64,000 bases of DNA, taken from assembly GCA_020438395.1 (NCBI GenBank), contig JAGQUR010000037.1, positions 1 through 64,000 of the forward strand, read 5' to 3'. A program made the position numbers and the translations under genes. The notes under the pieces were generated by a model. The model saw only the letters and a list, made by a program, of their open reading frames with translations, was not told the origin of the DNA and did not search any database. Shown here in pieces: positions 60,419 to 64,000 of the stretch (its first letter is position 1; every line of letters begins with the position of its first letter). The stretch comes from Solirubrobacterales bacterium. Its GTDB lineage: Bacteria > Actinomycetota > Thermoleophilia > Solirubrobacterales > 70-9.

Positions 60419-60703
60419 ATGGGCCTGTTGGGTGATGCGGAGATTCAGGGCCGGCTGGCGGAACTCGACGGCTGGTCGCTCGAGAAAGACAGGATCGTGC
60501 GGCAGTTCGAGTTCGAAGACTTCGTCGGCTCGATTCGCTTCGTCGACTCGCTGGTGGAGCCGGCCGAGAACATGAACCACCACCCGGATCTCGAGGTCTC
60601 CTGGAACAAGGTCAGGGTCTCGATAACCAACCACGCGGAAGGCGGCCTGACCGAAAAGGACTTCGAACTGGCCGAAAGAATCGGCGCCCTGGGTCAGGAA
60701 TAG
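60419..60703 (+). CDS. Pterin-4a-carbinolamine dehydratase
   Basis: 94 residues, full length for the PCD/DCoH family. The family signature is EPAENMNHHPDLEVSWNKVRVSITNHAEGGLTEKDFELA, containing the paired His of the active site and the distal His (NHA). The enzyme dehydrates 4a-hydroxytetrahydrobiopterin in aromatic amino acid hydroxylation. ATG at 60419. The 3' end overlaps the converging dehydrogenase gene by 10 bp. Confidence 0.92.
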   Translation: MGLLGDAEIQGRLAELDGWSLEKDRIVRQFEFEDFVGSIRFVDSLVEPAENMNHHPDLEVSWNKVRVSITNHAEGGLTEKDFELAERIGALGQE

Positions 60704-61521
60704 TCGTAGAAGCCCTGGCCGCTCTTGCGGCCGAGATGACCGGCCGCCACGAAATCCTGGACGGTGGCCGGGGCAAGGTGGTCCGGGTTGCCGGATTCGG
60801 CGTTCAGGGCTTCGCCGATCGCGATCGCGACATCCAGGCCGACCAGGTCCAGCAGCGCCAGGGGGCCCATCGGGTGGGCGACACCGAGGGTCATACACTG
60901 ATCGACGGCGGCCGCTTCCAGGCCGGTTCGCTCCTGGTAGCGGACCGCATCGAAGAGGTAGGGGAAGAGGAGACGGTTGACCGCGAACCCGGCGGTGTCA
61001 GGCACCTCGACCGCGGTCTTCTCGATCAGATGGCACCAGTCGTGGGCCCGCTCGGCGACCTCGTCGCCCACCGCGTCGGGAAAGATCAACTCGACCAGCT
61101 TCATCGCCGGAACCGGGTTGAAAACGTGAAGTCCGTAGACCCGGTCCGCGCAACCGGAATCCTCGCCCAGCCGGGTGATCGAAAGCGAAGAGGTCGTGGT
61201 TGCAAGGTCGGCGGCCGGAGCGACTGCTGAAACCCGGCGGAGCAGGTCCGCCTTGACGGCCGCGTCCTCGATCACCGCTTCGACCAGGAGGTCGGCCCCG
61301 GCGAGATCATCGATGTCCAACGTGGCGGTGACCCGGGAAGGATCCGCGCCGGGAATCCGCCGGCAGGCCTTCTCGACCGCGGTGAGCGCCCGGTTAGCCG
61401 ATTCCTCAGAGCGGACGAGCATCAATACGCGCGGGCTGGAGGTTGATGCCACGGCAGCGAGACCGGTCGCGATGGTGCCGCTGCCGGCGATCGCGACGAA
61501 TTCGTAGGGTGTTGCCGTCAT
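60694..61521 (-). CDS. 3-hydroxyacyl-CoA (3-hydroxybutyryl-CoA) dehydrogenase
   Basis: 275 residues. The NAD-binding loop is IAGSGTIATGLAAVAS at about 10-25. The middle has LLVEAVIEDAAVKADLLRRVSAVAP and LHVFNPVPAMKLVELI, including the catalytic His. The C-terminal domain has DTAGFAVNRLLFPYLFDAVRY and PMGPLALLDLVGLDV. It oxidises L-3-hydroxyacyl-CoA to 3-ketoacyl-CoA or the reverse, and it diverges from a thiolase that uses the product. ATG at 61521. Confidence 0.92.
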   Translation of the reverse strand: MTATPYEFVAIAGSGTIATGLAAVASTSSPRVLMLVRSEESANRALTAVEKACRRIPGADPSRVTATLDIDDLAGADLLVEAVIEDAAVKADLLRRVSAVAPAADLATTTSSLSITRLGEDSGCADRVYGLHVFNPVPAMKLVELIFPDAVGDEVAERAHDWCHLIEKTAVEVPDTAGFAVNRLLFPYLFDAVRYQERTGLEAAAVDQCMTLGVAHPMGPLALLDLVGLDVAIAIGEALNAESGNPDHLAPATVQDFVAAGHLGRKSGQGFYDYS

Positions 61522-61557
61522 CCGGCCGAACCCTATTGAGATCGAGCGCCGCCCGGT

Positions 61558-61575
61558 ATTGACTGACGAGTCAAT
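61558..61575. promoter_or_regulatory. 7-bp perfect inverted repeat, TetR-type operator between dehydrogenase and thiolase
   Basis: ATTGACT-GACG-AGTCAAT lies in the 120-bp divergent intergenic region. It overlaps a TTGACT -35-like hexamer directed at the thiolase. A repressor binding here could control both fatty-acid genes. Confidence 0.55.
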
Positions 61576-61641
61576 CAGCTACGATTGACACAAGCTTTTT
61601 CCCCCAACAGCCACAGACTGGATTACCGAGAAAGGCAGATG

Positions 61642-62814
61642 ATGACCAAGTTTGGCGGTCGTGAAGTCGTAATCGTGGAGGCGGTCCGCACCCCGGTCGG
61701 CCGCGGCCACAAGGAGAAGGGTTACTACAAGGACGTACATCCCTCGAACCTGCTTGCCCATGCCTACAAGAACGTCGTCGAACGGGCGGGCATCGACCCG
61801 GCCGAGGTTGAGGACGTCGTGGCCGGCTGCGTGCAGCAGTTCGGCGAGCAGACCCTCAACATCGGGCGAAACGCCTGGCTCGAGGCCGGCTTCCCGATCG
61901 AGACCCCGGCGACCACGATCGACCGCCAGTGCGGCTCGGCCCAGCAGGCGATCAACTACGCCGCGGCGATGATCGCCTCCGGCGTCCACGACGTGATGAT
62001 CGGCGGCGGCGTCGAGCACATGGGTCACATCTCCTTCGCCGATTCGGCCAAGGTGATGAGCGAATACGGCTTCGCCTACTCGCCGGAGCTGCTCGAGAAG
62101 TACGACCTCGTGAACCAGGGCATCTCGGCCGAGATGATCGCCGACAAGTGGGAGATCCCCAAGGTTGACCTCGACGAGCTCGCCGTGCGTTCGCATGCCC
62201 GTGCCCAGCAGGCCACCGAAGAGGGTCGTTTCGAGCGTGAGATCGCCCCGTTCCAGGTCAACGGCGACACCTACGCCACCGACCAGGGCATTCGTCCGGG
62301 GACCAGTCTCGAGGCCCTGGCCGGCCTGAAGCCCGCCTTCAAGGAGGACGGCAAGATCACTGCTGGCAACTCCTCCCAGGTATCGGACGGCGCTGCCGCG
62401 GTGTTGCTGATGACCAGGGAGAAGGCCGACGAGCTCGGACTCAAGCCCCGCGCCCGGATCGTCGACCAGACGGCGGTCGGCGTCGATCCGGTGATGATGC
62501 TCACCGGTCCGATCCCGGCCACGAAGAAGATCCTCGAGCGCAATGACATGACCATGGACGACATCGACCTGACCGAGATCAACGAGGCGTTTGCTTCGGT
62601 GGTCAAGGCATGGGAGATCGAACTCCAGCCCGACATGGACACGGTCAACGTCAACGGCGGCGCGATCGCGATCGGCCACCCGCTCGGCTCGACCGGCGCC
62701 CGGCTGCTGACCACACTCCTCCACGAACTGGAGCGTCAGGACAAGAAGACCGGTCTGGTCACCATGTGCTGCGGCGGCGGTATTGGAACCGCCACTCTCA
62801 TCGAGCGCCTGTAG
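61642..62814 (+). CDS. Acetyl-CoA acyltransferase (thiolase)
   Basis: 390 residues. The active-site Cys is in TTIDRQCGSAQQAIN near 89. The second signature is NVNGGAIAIGHPLGSTGAR with the catalytic His, and the C-terminal Cys is in MCCGGGIGTA. The family condenses or cleaves acyl-CoA in beta-oxidation or acetoacetyl-CoA synthesis. ATG ATG at 61639/61642; the second has better spacing (6 bp) from AAAGG. A strong terminator follows. Confidence 0.95.
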   Translation: MTKFGGREVVIVEAVRTPVGRGHKEKGYYKDVHPSNLLAHAYKNVVERAGIDPAEVEDVVAGCVQQFGEQTLNIGRNAWLEAGFPIETPATTIDRQCGSAQQAINYAAAMIASGVHDVMIGGGVEHMGHISFADSAKVMSEYGFAYSPELLEKYDLVNQGISAEMIADKWEIPKVDLDELAVRSHARAQQATEEGRFEREIAPFQVNGDTYATDQGIRPGTSLEALAGLKPAFKEDGKITAGNSSQVSDGAAAVLLMTREKADELGLKPRARIVDQTAVGVDPVMMLTGPIPATKKILERNDMTMDDIDLTEINEAFASVVKAWEIELQPDMDTVNVNGGAIAIGHPLGSTGARLLTTLLHELERQDKKTGLVTMCCGGGIGTATLIERL

Positions 62815-62838
62815 AACCGGCTCGATTCAAGACACAAC

Positions 62839-62875
62839 AAGGGCCCGCGTTCTTCGTTGAACGCGGGCCCTTTTT
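62839..62875 (+). terminator. Intrinsic terminator after the thiolase gene
   Basis: A perfect 14-bp GC-rich stem (62839-62852 with 62859-62872) with a TTCGTT loop is followed by a T run. Since AA/TT flank both sides, it may act in both directions between the converging genes. Confidence 0.92.
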
Positions 62876-62901
62876 CGTGACTGCCTCAGATATGTCCGTA
62901 T

Positions 62902-64000
62902 CTACTTCGAGGCGCTACGAACCTTGTATTTGTGGAAGACGACCTTGCGCTTGCCATGCCTGAAGCGCTTGGCGCGGACCACCTGCCGGACCACCATCAG
63001 TTTCCGGTTGGGCCGCTTTGCGTAGCGAGCGATGCGCCGCTTGTACTTCGGCCTGACCCGCAGCTTCACGACCTTCCACTTGCCGGCCCTTTGCCTGGCA
63101 TTGGCGTACCTGGTCATCGGCCGGGCCAGCTTGCGCTTCGGTGACTTGCGGGTCACTCCGACGGCCTTGCCCAGACAACGCGGCCTGAACCGTTTCGGAC
63201 ACTTGAGACGCAGGAACAGGAACTTCCCGTTGTAGATCGCGGTGACGTTGTTCGGCGGCCTGGTTGACGGGCTATTCGGTCCCGAGGGCCCGGTCGGACC
63301 AGTCGGACCGGTGCTGCCGGTCGGCGATGTCGGTCCCGTGGGCGAAGTCGGGCCGGTGGGACCGGTGGGGGAGGTCGCGCCGGTGGGTCCGGTCGGGTCG
63401 GTCGGTCCCGTCGGGCCGGTGGGCCCTGTCGGAGTCGGCCTTCTGGCAGTCAGGGCCACCTGGTCGTAATCAAAGGTGCCCGACGGCAGGAGCCCGATCA
63501 GGTCGGCGACCACATTGGTCGTGATCACGATCCGGTAGGACTCACCGATGTCGAGAGCAGCGGCGTCCAGGGCGCTGCCCGGAACGTTGACCCAGTTGTC
63601 CGAATTGGTTGCGTCGCCGTTGGGAATCAGCGGGATGACCGAACTGTCGCTGCTCTTGACGAGATCGACCTGCCAGTTCGCGTTCGCCTGGCTCAACAGG
63701 TCGGTCAGCGCACCCTTGCGGGCCAGGCCGAAGCCGAGGCTCTCGGCCGGCTCGCCCTCGGCTCCGTCGTAGGTGAACTCGGGGCTGGTCCAGATTCCGG
63801 TCGAGGTCTGACCGAGCGCGGTCGGCGTAACCGTGAGACCGGTGGCCGTGTCGCGGAGGAAGCCGTCGGCCGCGCCTCCGCTGCCGTCGGCCGGCTCGAA
63901 GGTTCCGTTCATCGCCGGGCAGAGGACGCCCGGCGTCAGGCCGCAGAGGGCGCCGTAAGAGGTGCTGTGGGTCCAGCCACCGTCGGTCGTCTCGAGACTG
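62902..64000 (-). CDS. Secreted collagen-like protein with basic C-terminal domain, 5' end outside the window
   Basis: The frame is open from the right edge; an internal ATG at 63912 is not the likely start, because good coding continues upstream ([14 protein letters not shown]). A beta-rich domain ([37 protein letters not shown]) is followed by about 17 Gly-Pro-Thr-type triplets. An Arg/Lys-rich domain with [17 protein letters not shown] closes the protein. Such proteins are a repeated surface class in this lineage. The triplet tract at about 63280-63440 is a low-complexity repeat. Function is probably structural or adhesive. Confidence 0.82.
   Translation of the reverse strand, partial: SLETTDGGWTHSTSYGALCGLTPGVLCPAMNGTFEPADGSGGAADGFLRDTATGLTVTPTALGQTSTGIWTSPEFTYDGAEGEPAESLGFGLARKGALTDLLSQANANWQVDLVKSSDSSVIPLIPNGDATNSDNWVNVPGSALDAAALDIGESYRIVITTNVVADLIGLLPSGTFDYDQVALTARRPTPTGPTGPTGPTDPTGPTGATSPTGPTGPTSPTGPTSPTGSTGPTGPTGPSGPNSPSTRPPNNVTAIYNGKFLFLRLKCPKRFRPRCLGKAVGVTRKSPKRKLARPMTRYANARQRAGKWKVVKLRVRPKYKRRIARYAKRPNRKLMVVRQVVRAKRFRHGKRKVVFHKYKVRSASK

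Noticed and set aside
61579-62724. 381-codon minus frame across the thiolase
   Set aside because: Antisense shadow of a well-defined thiolase with complete active site.
63280-63440. Short GC-rich direct repeats resembling a CRISPR or satellite
   Set aside because: These are Gly-Pro-Thr codon repeats of the collagen-like protein; there are no spacers of even length.

Overview
The window is chromosomal DNA of a high-GC actinobacterium, most likely class Thermoleophilia (Solirubrobacterales-like). The basis is the cysS-rlmB-sigH-tRNA-Thr order, many GTG/TTG starts, Gly-Pro-Thr collagen-like secreted proteins with a typical N-terminus (ISLGGSAYAINKIGTNQI), and the overall codon bias. No taxonomic search was run.

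Layout. Positions 1-2400 are chromosomal core: the 3' part of cysS, rlmB, a SigH-like sigma factor and tRNA-Thr(TGT). A mobile element of about 51 kb, an integrative and conjugative element (ICE), spans 2358-53307. It is bounded by a 43-bp direct repeat of the tRNA-Thr 3' end (42/43 identical), and a tyrosine integrase lies beside the right end. From 53308 onward the chromosome resumes: a secreted lipase, a PlsC-GpsA fusion, an ECF sigma factor with a likely membrane partner, a DUF4383 membrane protein, a rhomboid protease, a BtuF-like binding protein, a pterin carbinolamine dehydratase, a divergent hydroxyacyl-CoA dehydrogenase/thiolase pair, and a collagen-like protein that runs off the right edge.

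Within the ICE. (a) 2728-9686 is a five-gene operon with every junction overlapping by 4 bp: a SIS-HAD fusion, a phosphoribosyltransferase-like protein, an ORC/CDC6-like P-loop ATPase, an unrecognised Rossmann-like protein and a PfkB-family kinase. It looks like a metabolite-based conflict or defence system and is the most interesting locus. (b) 9830-12417 holds an excisionase-like HTH protein, a lytic transglycosylase/NlpC-like wall hydrolase and a membrane-anchored sigma factor. (c) 12589-20129 holds a secreted beta-propeller and a giant modular secreted protein with a DUF6973-like C-terminus (reading frame broken) plus a small lipoprotein. (d) 20364-28500 is the type IV secretion/conjugation operon: a VirB2-like small membrane protein, a VirB8-like protein, a VirB6/TrbL-like protein, a PrgI/SCO6880-like protein, a VirB4 ATPase and a VirD4 coupling protein. 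(e) 28609-36936 encodes further secreted proteins, including a second giant modular protein that ends in a trypsin-like protease, again followed by a small secreted protein. (f) 37970-45725 carries transfer and maintenance genes: a MobF relaxase under a consensus SOS (LexA-type) box, an XRE regulator, ArdC, ParB and Ssb, with a large structured inverted repeat upstream of ardC. (g) 46093-51579 is cargo: a methyltransferase, a locus split by a C13 homopolymer, a PD-(D/E)XK nuclease, an unknown membrane protein and an Xre/MbcA-like antitoxin. The tyrosine integrase follows at 51792-53072.

The transfer genes would move the element, with the SOS box linking relaxase expression to DNA damage. ArdC and Ssb would protect incoming single-stranded DNA. 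The PRTase/ORC operon, the nuclease and the two modular secreted proteins are the probable conflict cargo. All functions are inferred from motifs read by eye; no database search was possible.
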